Shown: in pieces, positions 43,445 to 52,834 of the stretch
How the letters are laid out: every line of letters starts with the position of its first letter
Position numbering within the stretch: position 1 is the stretch's first letter
From: G965276675 sp965276675
Lineage (GTDB): Bacteria > Acidobacteriota > Terriglobia > Terriglobales > Acidobacteriaceae
Assembly (NCBI GenBank): GCA_965276675.1
Contig: OZ255624.1
Location: forward strand, 3,968,001-4,032,000
Direction: 5' to 3'
DNA: 64,000 nucleotides
Made by a program: the position numbers and the translations under genes
Notes under the pieces: model-generated
Told to the model about the DNA's origin: nothing
Seen by the model: the letters and a program-made list of their open reading frames with translations, nothing else
Database searches by the model: none

Positions 43445-44281
43445 CTAAAGTCTCCCCGTCATGCTGCTATAGATCATCTCAAGCCCAAGCGCCACGATCA
43501 CCACCGAGAAGAGGATGCGTAGGGTCTTTACCTGAGCATTCACCAGAACGCGCGAACCCACCAGCGAGCCAACTAATACACCGAGCACCACAGGCATCGC
43601 GAGGCCCGGCTCAATGTAACCGCGACTGAGATAGATGCCGGCGCTCGCCGCCGCCGTCACCCCGATCATAAAGTTGCTGGTCGTGGTCGACACCTTGAAC
43701 GGCAGCTTCATCGCCTGGTCCATGGCCAACACCTTGACCGCGCCCGACCCAATGCCCAGCAGCCCGGAGAGCGTGCCGGCGATAAACATGATCCCGAAGC
43801 CAGCCGGCACATGTTCGGAGCTGTACTCTTCTGTTCCCTTCGCTCCCGGGAAGCTGCCCTTCAAGCGCAGCCGCTCTGCCAGCGCATCGGGCTTCCTGGT
43901 ACCGCTTGTCCCTGCCTTCTTGCGTAGACCCGCAATTGCCGAGTAGAGCAGCACGACACCGAAGGTGATCCCGATCGCATGGGTCGAGACTTTGGCCGTC
44001 AGGTAAGCGCCGAAGAGCGCTCCCACCGTCGTCGCAATCTCTAAAAACATGCCAATGCGGATATTCGAGAAGCCCTCGCGGACATACGCGGCAGCCGCGC
44101 CTGAGGAAGTAGCGATCACTGAAACCAAAGATGCGCCAATCGCATACCGGATATCGATCCTGAATAGCAGCGCCAGCACCGGCACAATAACCACCCCGCC
44201 ACCCAGCCCGGTCAGCGCACCCAGCAGCCCAGCCACCAGCGACGTACCAAAGATCGCAAACGAGAATTCGAGTAGGTTCAT
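43445..44281 (-). CDS. TauE/SafE-family sulfite/organosulfonate exporter-like permease
   Basis: 278 residues from ATG 44281, where the family begins (FAIFGTSLVAGLLGALTGLG, GGVVIVPVLALLF). About eight helices; second repeat with AGTLSGLLGIGSGAVKVLAM, the inverted copy of the G-x-G-G-G motif. The family moves sulfite, sulfoacetate or similar anions across the inner membrane. An open frame upstream to 44374 is unlikely because it opposes the antitoxin promoter. Confidence 0.92.
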   Translation of the reverse strand: MNLLEFSFAIFGTSLVAGLLGALTGLGGGVVIVPVLALLFRIDIRYAIGASLVSVIATSSGAAAAYVREGFSNIRIGMFLEIATTVGALFGAYLTAKVSTHAIGITFGVVLLYSAIAGLRKKAGTSGTRKPDALAERLRLKGSFPGAKGTEEYSSEHVPAGFGIMFIAGTLSGLLGIGSGAVKVLAMDQAMKLPFKVSTTTSNFMIGVTAAASAGIYLSRGYIEPGLAMPVVLGVLVGSLVGSRVLVNAQVKTLRILFSVVIVALGLEMIYSSMTGRL

Positions 44282-44363
44282 GCTGGGACGTGTGCTCGCC
44301 TGGATTATACGGGCGTGTAGTTGCTGGTTGTGGATGAAGCGCTGCAGAGCTAAATTAGCTGGT

Positions 44364-44591
44364 ATGCAATACACAGTGACCGAGGCTGAGGCTAAATTCG
44401 ATCAATTGCTGGATGAGGCTGCTACAGGACACGAGGTCATTATCACGCTTCAGGGCACGCCGGCAGTGCGAGTCGTACCCGTCGTAACGGAGAAGCCGAA
44501 GCGGGTTCCGGGGCGGCTTGAAGGACAGGGCTGCGCGGCACGAGATGCCTTTGACCCGTTGACTGATGAAGAGTTGAAGAGTGGGGCATAG
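44364..44591 (+). CDS. Phd/YefM-like antitoxin, no toxin partner visible
   Basis: 75 residues from ATG 44364: TVTEAEAKFDQLLDEAATGH, then EVIITLQGTPAVRVVPV, the N-terminal DNA-binding fold of Phd/VapB-type antitoxins. The C-terminal toxin-binding tail (ARDAFDPLTDEELKSGA) is also typical of antitoxins paired with PIN toxins. No PIN, RelE or Doc gene follows, so it is an orphan, perhaps with a lost toxin. A hairpin follows at 44628. Confidence 0.82.
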   Translation: MQYTVTEAEAKFDQLLDEAATGHEVIITLQGTPAVRVVPVVTEKPKRVPGRLEGQGCAARDAFDPLTDEELKSGA

Positions 44592-44627
44592 ATTGAGGAC
44601 GCTATTACAGTACTCGTAAGGTCTGAT

Positions 44628-44654
44628 ACCCGTAGAGATAAGATTTCTACGGGT
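44628..44654. terminator. Hairpin after the antitoxin gene
   Basis: Perfect nine-base stem ACCCGTAGA/TCTACGGGT (44628-44636 and 44646-44654) with a nine-base loop; no T tract. Confidence 0.55.
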
Positions 44655-44696
44655 TGGGCGACACTAAGGTCGTCGTACATCTCATTCGCGATCTGC

Positions 44697-45155
44697 TTGC
44701 TAGAAATGTTCATCTTCTTATGTGCGATAATTCTCGTGCGGACGCCGTTTAATCACCCGATTCTCATTCGTAAGGCAACTTCAATTGCATGGCTTCTTGG
44801 AGGATCAGCATCCGTCGGGTTCGCAGTTGTGGGAGTACTTAAAGGCTCTCATCGAGTAGCCGGCTTGATAGCGCTGATTGTAGCGATAGCGTGCTCTCTT
44901 TTTGCACCCTGCAGATGCTGGTGTGAACGGGATAGCTGGGTGATCACACCTGTACGCGGTGATGATGGTCTTTCCATCTCTGAACCAGCTCGGAAATGGC
45001 TCGCTAACTTGACGAGCTACTTCGAATATCGCAATCGTAATCACTTCTTTTCCTCGTGGTACTCCTGCTCGGTATTGATCTCCCACAAGCTCGCCTTGCC
45101 CATGTCGCCGGCGATGATGTTATCCACCGCTGTCATCGCGGTCAGCATGGAGTGA
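44697..45155 (+). CDS. Doubtful small membrane protein
   Basis: A 152-codon frame from TTG 44697 (ATG 44706) with two or three hydrophobic stretches (EMFIFLCAIILV; ATSIAWLLGGSASVGFAVVG; GLIALIVAIACSLFAPC). The last 115 bases overlap the end of the oxidoreductase gene on the other strand, and the frame there looks like shadow sequence. If real, the gene may be truncated. No family recognised. Confidence 0.35.
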   Translation: MLEMFIFLCAIILVRTPFNHPILIRKATSIAWLLGGSASVGFAVVGVLKGSHRVAGLIALIVAIACSLFAPCRCWCERDSWVITPVRGDDGLSISEPARKWLANLTSYFEYRNRNHFFSSWYSCSVLISHKLALPMSPAMMLSTAVIAVSME

Positions 45156-46615
45156 TCCTGGTTGTTGTACTTGTGCATGCCATTGCGACCCACCAGGAAC
45201 AGATTCTCGAAGCGGTCCAGATACTCGCGGATCTCATCGAAGCGATCATAGGTCCCAAAGTACGCAGGGTAGGTCTTTGGCACGCGCACCACATGCCCGT
45301 CCAGCACGTCGCTCGCCCTCAGGATGCCGATCTTCTCCACCTCTGCGATGGCGAACTCCTTGATCTTGTCATCCGGCATATTCCAGAGCTCATCGGTGTC
45401 GTAGCAGAAATACTCAAGCCCGATCCAGACCTTCGATGGGTCCGCCACCATGTAGGGACTCCAGTTGTTGAAGATCTGTAACCGTCCCAGTAGCACATCC
45501 GGTTCCTGGATGTAGATCCACGTGTCCTTAAGCGGCGATCCATCCGGCTCCGTAACGGCGAGCTTGTTCACCAGCAAGCCCACCGTCACAAAGTCGCGAT
45601 ACATCAGACCGTTCGAGACCTCGCGGACATTCGCGGGTACCGGCTGGTCGAGCGCGTTGATCAGCTCGCGAACCGGCATGGTCGAAAAGAAGTAATCTCC
45701 GGGGAAGCGCCGGCACTCGCCACTATCGTGTTTGGCATGGACCGCCAGAACGCGATTTCCGTCGGTCTCGAGCTTGTTCACGCGCCAGCCCAGCTGCACT
45801 TCGCCACCCTTTTGCTCCACCAGGTGCGCGACGTGCTCCCAAAGCTGCCCAGGGCCGTATTTTGGGTACAAAAACTGCTCAATCAGCGACGTTTCAGTGC
45901 CTTTTTGCGCAATATCGCGGTTCTTCGGTTTGGTACTGAATGCCTTCTTCACGAAATGGCCAATTGCGCTCGAAAGCGACAGGCCCTTGATCCGCTGCGC
46001 ACCCCATTCGGCGCTGATCTGGTCGCAGCGCACCCCCCAAACCTTCTCGGTGTAGGACTTGAAAAATGTCAGGTACAGCTGCCGACCAAAGCGGTTGATG
46101 ATGAAATCTTCCAGGCTCTTTTCGGGCTTGCGCTGGTTTACCTTCGTCAGCAGATAGCTGGTGCCGACCTTCGCGGTCCGTGCCAGGCCCAGATTGCTCA
46201 GAGTTCCGGCGGTGAGCGTGATCGGATACTCGAAGAAGCGGCGCATGAAGTAGATACGGCTCTTGCGCGGACGCACCAGCATTACCAGGTCTGGATCACC
46301 AGAACTATTGTTCCGAGCCGGCACTTGGAGGTTGCGTTGCTTGTTCTGGTAGGTGATGGTGCCGTGCCCGTTGTCGTCCTGCACGGGCGGCAGCAGCTCC
46401 ATCCACCACTGCATCACGCGGTCGGCTTTGGAGAAAAAGCGATGGCCGCCGATGTCCATTCGGTTGCCCTTGTAGCGGATGGTGCGCGAGATGCCGCCGA
46501 TCTCCCGGCTGGCTTCCAGCACCACCGGACGTATCTCGGACTTGCGAAGGAAATCGAGGGAGGCGGTCAGTCCTGCTGGTCCCGCACCAATAATAATGGC
46601 CGTCTTTTGAGTCAT
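45041..46615 (-). CDS. FAD/NAD(P)-dependent oxidoreductase of the UDP-galactopyranose mutase-like/amine oxidase class
   Basis: 524 residues. N-terminal Rossmann motif AIIIGAGPAGLTASLDFLRK with Glu at the end of strand two (VVLEASREIGGISRTI), then the conserved DIGGHRFFSKADRVMQWW. Core parts include FFKSYTEKVWGVRCDQISAE and FLVGRNGMHKYNNQDHSMLT near the C terminus, which closes the FAD site. Proteins of this sort occur in polysaccharide or glycolipid gene sets, but here it is next to nagA. Substrate not known. Confidence 0.85.
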   Translation of the reverse strand: MTQKTAIIIGAGPAGLTASLDFLRKSEIRPVVLEASREIGGISRTIRYKGNRMDIGGHRFFSKADRVMQWWMELLPPVQDDNGHGTITYQNKQRNLQVPARNNSSGDPDLVMLVRPRKSRIYFMRRFFEYPITLTAGTLSNLGLARTAKVGTSYLLTKVNQRKPEKSLEDFIINRFGRQLYLTFFKSYTEKVWGVRCDQISAEWGAQRIKGLSLSSAIGHFVKKAFSTKPKNRDIAQKGTETSLIEQFLYPKYGPGQLWEHVAHLVEQKGGEVQLGWRVNKLETDGNRVLAVHAKHDSGECRRFPGDYFFSTMPVRELINALDQPVPANVREVSNGLMYRDFVTVGLLVNKLAVTEPDGSPLKDTWIYIQEPDVLLGRLQIFNNWSPYMVADPSKVWIGLEYFCYDTDELWNMPDDKIKEFAIAEVEKIGILRASDVLDGHVVRVPKTYPAYFGTYDRFDEIREYLDRFENLFLVGRNGMHKYNNQDHSMLTAMTAVDNIIAGDMGKASLWEINTEQEYHEEKK

Positions 46616-46762
46616 GCTTGGCTCGGGCCAGGCGCAGCGGAAGGCGCTCTATCCCTTGCCAAAGCCTACCACGTTGCCTTGACCAGACCGGCTCTGGCGA
46701 CCGTGCCTCGAGCTGCATCTCCCGTGCTATAGGCCCGGCCTTCGAATGAAACTGTGACGCGC

Positions 46763-47944
46763 TCAAATCCGGAGCTGTCTGCCACGCAGAAAGACAGCCG
46801 CGACCTCACCCGCTGGTGTGAGCACGACGATATCCGCGCTTCGGCCCGGCGCCAGCTCCCCGTACATCGCGGCTTCCCCGGTCAGCAGTGCAGGGTTAGC
46901 CGTCACCAGCCGCACCGCGGTCGCAAGGGACGCGCCGGTGAACGCGGCAAAGTTCCTCACCGCGCGATCCAGCGTCAGCACGCTGCCGGCAAGCACGCCG
47001 TGGTACAGGCAGCGGCCGTCCGCGACCTCCACCTCCAGTCCGCCCAGCGTGTACTGCCCATCTGGCATGCCGGTTGCGCTGATGCCGTCAGTGATCAGGA
47101 TGGCGCGCTCCGGCCCCTTTGCCTTGTAGAAGAGCCGGACGACCGCTGGGTCGACGTGGATGCCGTCACAGACGATCTCGGCATAGAGCGCCGGGTCGTC
47201 CAGCACCGCACCCACCGTACCGGGCTCACGATGCCCGAGCCCGCGCATGGCGTTAAAGGTGTGGGTCGCCGAGCATCCCCCGGCAGCGATCCCGGCACGC
47301 GTCTCGGCCGCCGTGGCGTCGGTGTGCCCCAGGCTCACGCGGACGCCCAGAGAGGTTGCGTGCTCGATGAGCTCGAGAGCCCCGGGCAGCTCCGGCGCGA
47401 TCGTCATCAGCCGGACCGTGCCGCGAGCTGCCTCCCAGAAGCGCTCGAAGAGCTTCACCGACGGAAGCTGCAGCAGCTCCGGCGGATGCACGCCGCGTTT
47501 GCTATGCGACAGGAACGGCCCCTCCAGATGCACGCCGAGCGGAGCCGCCCGCAGGCTAAGCGAAGCCGCTACGTCTCCTGGCCGGGGATTCTCAATAGCC
47601 GCAGCCAGGCCGTCCAGAGCCCGCAGCGTAGCGTCAACCGGAGCCGTCACCGTAGTCGGGAAATACCCACCAACCCCGCGCGACGCCAGGTACCTGCCCA
47701 CGCAGTCCAGTGCCATCGGCGTGGCCTCCATCACGTCGTGCCCAGCGCCCCCATGGACATGAATATCGATAAAGACCGGAGCAAGCATAGCCTCCGGAAA
47801 GTCGACCAGCTCATCGTGCTCCGGCAAATCGTCAGTCTCGCGCGATCCAATTGCCGCAATGTGCTCGTCCTCGATCAAGAGCCAAGGGCGCTCGACAAGT
47901 CGCCGGCCAAAGATGGCATGCCCCGCGGTCAAAAGCTTACGCAC
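46763..47944 (-). CDS. nagA: N-acetylglucosamine-6-phosphate deacetylase
   Basis: 393 residues from GTG 47944 (GAGGAG well placed); an in-frame GTG at 47971 lacks a good Shine-Dalgarno. Amidohydrolase fold with metal and active-site marks: DIHVHGGAGHDVMEATPMAL, Glu in GVHLEGPFLS, SLGHTDATAAETRAG, THTFNAMRGLGHREPG and catalytic Asp in ITDGISATGMPDG. It removes acetate from GlcNAc-6-P in amino sugar catabolism. No nagB or kinase is adjacent. Confidence 0.94.
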   Translation of the reverse strand: MRKLLTAGHAIFGRRLVERPWLLIEDEHIAAIGSRETDDLPEHDELVDFPEAMLAPVFIDIHVHGGAGHDVMEATPMALDCVGRYLASRGVGGYFPTTVTAPVDATLRALDGLAAAIENPRPGDVAASLSLRAAPLGVHLEGPFLSHSKRGVHPPELLQLPSVKLFERFWEAARGTVRLMTIAPELPGALELIEHATSLGVRVSLGHTDATAAETRAGIAAGGCSATHTFNAMRGLGHREPGTVGAVLDDPALYAEIVCDGIHVDPAVVRLFYKAKGPERAILITDGISATGMPDGQYTLGGLEVEVADGRCLYHGVLAGSVLTLDRAVRNFAAFTGASLATAVRLVTANPALLTGEAAMYGELAPGRSADIVVLTPAGEVAAVFLRGRQLRI

Positions 47945-48221
47945 ACTCCGCTCCTCTCGAAACTGATTCACAGGCTTTTATAGGAATGCAAAATCATAGC
48001 TGCTGCTCAGCACCAGGACAGCCATTCACGCCATTCACGCTCGCCGACATGTCCGGGCAGGTCGCTCCTGTACTGGCCAGTTCATCCGGCTGGGCGCAGT
48101 ACTGAAACCAGACTTCACGGGCAGTGCGGCTGGCAGAGCAACAGATCGACAACAGTTGACTCACGGGATGTGGGTGAACAGTTTTTATGAATTGCGTGCT
48201 TGGATTCCAGCGTGGGAACTC

Positions 48222-49136
48222 TCATTCGGCAGCGAGCTGAGCCCTCGATTCTTGTTGGCGCCTCACTTGTTCTTTTACGGAGGACTGAAGTTTGTCATGC
48301 AGAGCCTTGCTCCAATCTAACTGGTCATTGAAGGCTTGACGAATAGCATTGGCTGAGGGTGCGATACGTCCATCCTTTACCGAGATCTCCTGCGTATGCT
48401 GTGCGGCGTAATTGTAGAGGGATTCGACGCTCGCAAACCAATCGTGCTCCAACTGATCTGTTGCCTTATCGGCGGCTTCTTGCTCCTGCCGCTTGGCATT
48501 CCATGACTTGAGGTACTCCGGGTCGATCACTGCCATTTTCCGGCGGAAGTCTTCCCTAGCGGATTGCTGCTTGCCGAAGTACTGGAAATCGATGTCAGCG
48601 TATTTCGTCAGATGCGCCATCGTGGATTGAATGACCTGTTGGTTGGCGAACGATTCGGGTGAATAAACGGGCGGATTCATCGGCACTTTTTGTGCCTCGG
48701 CTAGGGCCTTGTTTTCCTCCTGACTGTTTGCGGCTGTGCATCGAATGAGTTCGACAACTAGGCGCTTCTGCTCTGGCTCAATGCTACTCAGGGGCGTGTC
48801 CGAAAATGCCAAATCCGCGTATTCATTGTGATGCCTTACGGACGAAACGCCGAGAATTGTTAACAGGCAACAGACAACCGCAAGTGCCGCTGCGCCGACG
48901 AGTAGCGTTCTGGGGAGTGGCTCGCCATCGAGTTGATAACGCCTCCAAAAAGCCAGCAGTGCGGCGAGATTGCAGACTATCAAGACGATCATTCCGCTCA
49001 CGAGGGCGACCCTGGAACTGGTCTCACCTGCGTGGTACTTCCATACCGTCGCGATTGGAACGCCGCTGTTGATGCTCACCAACACCAGCCAATAAAGCCT
49101 TGTGCGGTTGAATAAGGTTTTGTTCGGCGATGCCAT
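48222..49136 (-). CDS. Hypothetical membrane protein
   Basis: 304 residues. Three hydrophobic helices in the first 105 residues (YWLVLVSINSGVPIATVW; SGMIVLIVCNLAALLAFW; LLVGAAALAVVCCLLTIL), then a large soluble, helical and charged C-terminal part (about 120-304) with Gln/Glu-rich coiled coils. No motif of a known family. The first helices are near the inner membrane; side of the tail not determined. Confidence 0.6.
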   Translation of the reverse strand: MASPNKTLFNRTRLYWLVLVSINSGVPIATVWKYHAGETSSRVALVSGMIVLIVCNLAALLAFWRRYQLDGEPLPRTLLVGAAALAVVCCLLTILGVSSVRHHNEYADLAFSDTPLSSIEPEQKRLVVELIRCTAANSQEENKALAEAQKVPMNPPVYSPESFANQQVIQSTMAHLTKYADIDFQYFGKQQSAREDFRRKMAVIDPEYLKSWNAKRQEQEAADKATDQLEHDWFASVESLYNYAAQHTQEISVKDGRIAPSANAIRQAFNDQLDWSKALHDKLQSSVKEQVRRQQESRAQLAAE

Positions 49137-49335
49137 ACCGGCGACACTACGCCAAGGCAGTCTCGAGTTCCATGGATTGCGAATGGCGGCATCCGATGAT
49201 CACGTCTGAAGTGCACGAATACGGGAATTTTGGTAAGTGTCGACTTCGCAACAACTCCAACTGACCCATCAGAACTCTGGCCACACGGACAGCACAGAAG
49301 GCTGTGGTGTATAAAAACCTGTTCTGGAGGACACG

Positions 49336-50649
49336 ATGGCCGAGCTGCGTTACCAATCCGGATTCCTCAATGAGTTTGCTACGGAGGCCGAGCCGGGCGC
49401 CTTGCCGCAGGGGCAGAATTCGCCGCAGAAGCACCCGCTGGGTCTCTACGCGGAGCAGTTCAGCGGCACCCCTTTCACCGCGCCGCGCGGGCACAACCGG
49501 CGCACCTGGCTCTATCGCATACGCCCCTCGACGGTGCACAAGCCCTACGCCGAAATCCCTAGCCGCGCGCTCCGCAGCTGGCCTTGCACCGATGCGCAAG
49601 CCTCGCCCAATCAGCTGCGCTGGAATCCACAGCCCATCCCCACCGAGCCGGCGGACTTCGTCGACGGTATTGTGACTATGGGGGGCAACGGAGATGCCGC
49701 GGTGCAGACTGGCGCTGCGCTCCACATCTATGCCGCGAATACCAGCATGAAGGGCCGCTTCTTCTGGAACGCCGATGGCGAGATGCTGATCGTGCCGCAG
49801 CTGGGCACCCTGCTCTTCTTTACCGAGCTGGGCAAGATCGAACTCGCGCCGGGCGAGATCTGCGTCATTCCCCGCGGCCTCAAGTTTCGCGTCGAGCTGC
49901 TGGAGAAAGAGGCGCGCGGCTACATCTGCGAGAACTACGGCCAGCAGTTCCGCCTGCCGGACCTGGGGCCGATCGGGGCCAATGGACTGGCCAATCCTCG
50001 CGACTTTCTGACGCCGGTCGCGGCCTACGAGGACATCTCGGAAAACTTTGAGGTCATCGCAAAATACGGTGGGCGCTTGTGGGCCTCCGAGATCGACCAC
50101 TCGCCCCTGAACGCAGTCGGCTGGCACGGCAACTACGCGCCCTACAAATACGACATGGCGCGTTTCAACTGCATCAACACCGTCAGCTTCGACCATCCCG
50201 ACCCGTCCATCTTCACCGTGCTCACTGCGCCCTCGGAGATCCACGGCACCGCGAATATCGACTTCGTCATCTTTCCGCCGCGCTGGCTGGTGGCCGAACA
50301 CACCTTCCGTCCGCCGTGGTTCCATCGCAATGTCATGAACGAGTTCATGGGGCTGGTCTTCGGCCAGTACGATGCGAAAGCCGAGGGTTTTGTCCCGGGC
50401 GGAGCCAGCCTGCACAACTGCATGAGCGGCCACGGTCCCGACGCCGAGACCTACGAGCGCGCCAGCAACGCGGAGCTGAAGCCGCAGTACCTGGCCAATA
50501 CGCTGGCCTTCATGTTTGAGACTCGCTTCGCCATCCAAGCCACCAAACACGCACTTGAAAGCGAGACACTGCAGCGCAACTACTTCGAGTGCTGGCAGGG
50601 GCTGAAGAACCAGTTCCAACCGCCATCTAAAACCGGAGATTCACAGTGA
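49336..50649 (+). CDS. hmgA: Homogentisate 1,2-dioxygenase
   Basis: 437 residues, full length. Opens homogentisate to maleylacetoacetate with a non-haem iron. N-terminal LRYQSGFLNEFATEAEPGAL and PRGHNRRTWLYRIRPS; iron-ligand region AEHTFRPPWFHRNVMNEFMG (His and Glu) and ASLHNCMSGHGPD (His). First gene of an operon: its stop overlaps the next start by four bases (GTGA). A long open frame lies on the opposite strand but is a shadow. Confidence 0.96.
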   Translation: MAELRYQSGFLNEFATEAEPGALPQGQNSPQKHPLGLYAEQFSGTPFTAPRGHNRRTWLYRIRPSTVHKPYAEIPSRALRSWPCTDAQASPNQLRWNPQPIPTEPADFVDGIVTMGGNGDAAVQTGAALHIYAANTSMKGRFFWNADGEMLIVPQLGTLLFFTELGKIELAPGEICVIPRGLKFRVELLEKEARGYICENYGQQFRLPDLGPIGANGLANPRDFLTPVAAYEDISENFEVIAKYGGRLWASEIDHSPLNAVGWHGNYAPYKYDMARFNCINTVSFDHPDPSIFTVLTAPSEIHGTANIDFVIFPPRWLVAEHTFRPPWFHRNVMNEFMGLVFGQYDAKAEGFVPGGASLHNCMSGHGPDAETYERASNAELKPQYLANTLAFMFETRFAIQATKHALESETLQRNYFECWQGLKNQFQPPSKTGDSQ

Positions 50650-51512
50650 CGGGCAGCCTTCGCGCACTTCTCACCGGGCTGATCGATTACGCCGGCCTCT
50701 TCCCTCCCGCCTCCGTTCCAATGGTCGAGGCGGTGCGCAACTACGCAGAATATCGCCGCGGCGAACACGCCTGGATGCTGGGACGATTCATCGTGCCGGT
50801 TGGGCGCTTGGCGGAGTTTGGCGAAGCTGGCGCGGAACTCGGGCAAGTCGCGCAGTGGCCTCTGAGCGTGCTTGCCTCTTCGGCGGAGGACCTCCAGCGC
50901 CTGCGCGAGCTCAACGCCAATAGCGGTACACTCGCCATCGATGCAGTCGAGCTCAAGACCGCGAGCGCAGCGGAGATTCGCGCGGCACGCGCCAGCGTGG
51001 GGCCGAGTGTCGCGCTGTATTTCGAAACGCCTCTCGCTGACATGCCGGATCTGCTGCCCACCATGGCCGAGGCCGAGGCCTATGCCAAGCTGCGCACCGG
51101 CGGCATAACGTCCGAGCAGATTCCCAACACAACCGACGTCTTCGATTTCCTCCAGAGCACCATCGCGACCGGCGTTCCGTTCAAGGCCACCGCCGGCCTG
51201 CACCACCTCCTTCGCTCGGAACAGCCGCTGACCTACGACGCCGGCGTACCTCGGGTCACCGTGCACGGATTCGTGAACCTATTCGTAGCCGCAACTGTGC
51301 TCTATAACCGGATCAACGACGACGATGCGCTCGCCATCCTGAACGAGACCGATCCCGCCGCCTTCGTCTTCGAGGACGACGAGATGCGCTGGCGCGATCG
51401 CGTCACGCTCGCCACCGAGCGCATCGCCGAGGCCCGCCGCATCGCACTCAGCTTCGGCTCGTGCTCGTTCGTGGAGCCGGTCGCCGACCTCCGAGAGCTC
51501 GGATGGCTGTAG
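50646..51512 (+). CDS. Uncharacterised protein between hmgA and fahA
   Basis: 288 residues from GTG 50646, overlapping hmgA by four bases and fahA by ten. N-terminal LLTGLIDYAGLFPPASVPMV and a C-terminal part GVPFKATAGLHHLLRSE; alternating strand and helix suggest a (beta/alpha) barrel-like fold with no signal peptide. No catalytic motif I can name. Because it is translated between two steps of homogentisate catabolism, it may serve the missing maleylacetoacetate isomerase step (no GST-type maiA is seen here) or a related reaction. That assignment is inference from position only. Confidence 0.72.
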   Translation: MTGSLRALLTGLIDYAGLFPPASVPMVEAVRNYAEYRRGEHAWMLGRFIVPVGRLAEFGEAGAELGQVAQWPLSVLASSAEDLQRLRELNANSGTLAIDAVELKTASAAEIRAARASVGPSVALYFETPLADMPDLLPTMAEAEAYAKLRTGGITSEQIPNTTDVFDFLQSTIATGVPFKATAGLHHLLRSEQPLTYDAGVPRVTVHGFVNLFVAATVLYNRINDDDALAILNETDPAAFVFEDDEMRWRDRVTLATERIAEARRIALSFGSCSFVEPVADLRELGWL

Positions 51513-52834
51513 CTCGCGGCTTCGACCCGGCCTGCGATCCAGAGCTGAAGAGCTGGGTCGACTCCGCCAATCAGCCCGGCTGCGATTTCCCGGTGCAGAA
51601 TCTTCCCTTCGGCGTCTTTCGCCATCCGGAGCGCAAAATCGCGAATATCGGCGTCGCCATCGGCGAGCTCGCGCTCGACCTGCGCACCAGTGCGGACGCG
51701 GGTCTACTCCAGCCGCTCTCGCCGGAGATCACCGCGGCATGCCAGGAGAGCACACTCAACGCGCTGATGGCGCTCGGACGCGAGCACGCCAATGCCTTGC
51801 GCGGCAATCTCAGTCGCATGCTCACCAGTCCCGCGCAGCGTGCATCGGTCGAGCCGCACCTGCGCCAGCAGCGCGACATCATCATGCTGTTGCCCGCGCA
51901 GATTGGCGACTACACCGACTTCTACGCGTCGATCTTCCACGCCACCAACGTCGGCAAGCTCTTCCGCCCGGACAATCCCCTGCTGCCAAATTACAAATGG
52001 GTCCCCATCGGCTACCACGGCCGCGCGTCCTCGATCGTGATCAGCGGCACGGAGGTAAGGCGGCCCAGCGGGCAGCTCGCCGATCCTATGACCGGAACCC
52101 CTCGCTTCGCACCCACGCGGCTGCTCGACTACGAACTCGAAATCGGCGCCTTCGTCGGACGCGGCAACCCGCAGGGCGAGCCGGTCGGCATCGCAACCGC
52201 ATCAGAACACATCTTCGGCCTCTGCTTAGTCAACGACTGGTCCGCGCGCGATGTGCAGGCGTGGGAGTACCAGCCGCTCGGGCCCTTCCTGGCGAAAAAC
52301 TTCGCAACCACCATCTCGCCCTGGGTAGTGACGCTCGAGGCCCTCGAGCCCTTCCGCGTCCCGGCGTTTCGTCGGCCCGAGGGCGATCCTGCCCCGCTGC
52401 CATATCTGCACGCGGAGCATGATCAGGGACGCGGCGGCTTCGATATTCAGCTAGAAGTTCTGTTGCTAACCGAGCGCATGCGCGCAGCGAACGAACCCGC
52501 CGCGACCCTAAGCCGCGGCAACTTCCGCGATCTCTACTGGACCGTCGCACAGCTGCTCACACACCACGCCAGCAATGGTTGCAACCTGCAGCCCGGCGAC
52601 CTCTTCGCCAGCGGCACAGTCTCCGGTCCGGAAGCAGGCGCGCGCGGCTGCCTGCTTGAGATCACCGAACGCGGCGTGCATCCAGTGCAGCTGCCCAACG
52701 GCGAAACGCGCAAATTCCTCGAAGACGGCGACGAGGTCATCCTGCGCGGCTACTGCGAGCGCCCCGGCGCCATCCGCATCGGCTTCGGCGAATGCCGTGG
52801 CCTCATCACACCAGCATTAGACCAACCCCGCTAA
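51503..52834 (+). CDS. fahA: Fumarylacetoacetase
   Basis: 443 residues from ATG 51503. N-terminal SH3-like domain (FPVQNLPFGVFRHPERKIAN) and C-terminal FAH fold: DYTDFYASIFHATNVGKLFR, YHGRASSIVISG, LDYELEIGAFVG, LVNDWSARDVQAWEYQPLGP and SGTVSGPEAGARG. Metal-binding Asp/Glu residues and the catalytic His (IFHATN) are present. It splits fumarylacetoacetate to fumarate and acetoacetate, the last step of tyrosine/homogentisate breakdown. Ends overlapping, tail to tail, with the aldehyde dehydrogenase. Confidence 0.96.
   Translation: MAVARGFDPACDPELKSWVDSANQPGCDFPVQNLPFGVFRHPERKIANIGVAIGELALDLRTSADAGLLQPLSPEITAACQESTLNALMALGREHANALRGNLSRMLTSPAQRASVEPHLRQQRDIIMLLPAQIGDYTDFYASIFHATNVGKLFRPDNPLLPNYKWVPIGYHGRASSIVISGTEVRRPSGQLADPMTGTPRFAPTRLLDYELEIGAFVGRGNPQGEPVGIATASEHIFGLCLVNDWSARDVQAWEYQPLGPFLAKNFATTISPWVVTLEALEPFRVPAFRRPEGDPAPLPYLHAEHDQGRGGFDIQLEVLLLTERMRAANEPAATLSRGNFRDLYWTVAQLLTHHASNGCNLQPGDLFASGTVSGPEAGARGCLLEITERGVHPVQLPNGETRKFLEDGDEVILRGYCERPGAIRIGFGECRGLITPALDQPR

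Noticed and set aside
46754..47983. 409-codon plus-strand frame across nagA
   Set aside because: Antisense shadow of a gene with all deacetylase motifs.
49147..50619. 490-codon open frame on the minus strand across hmgA
   Set aside because: It lies fully antisense to a certain gene, has low-complexity Arg/Ala/Gly/Val composition, no RBS and no motif; it is a product of high GC.
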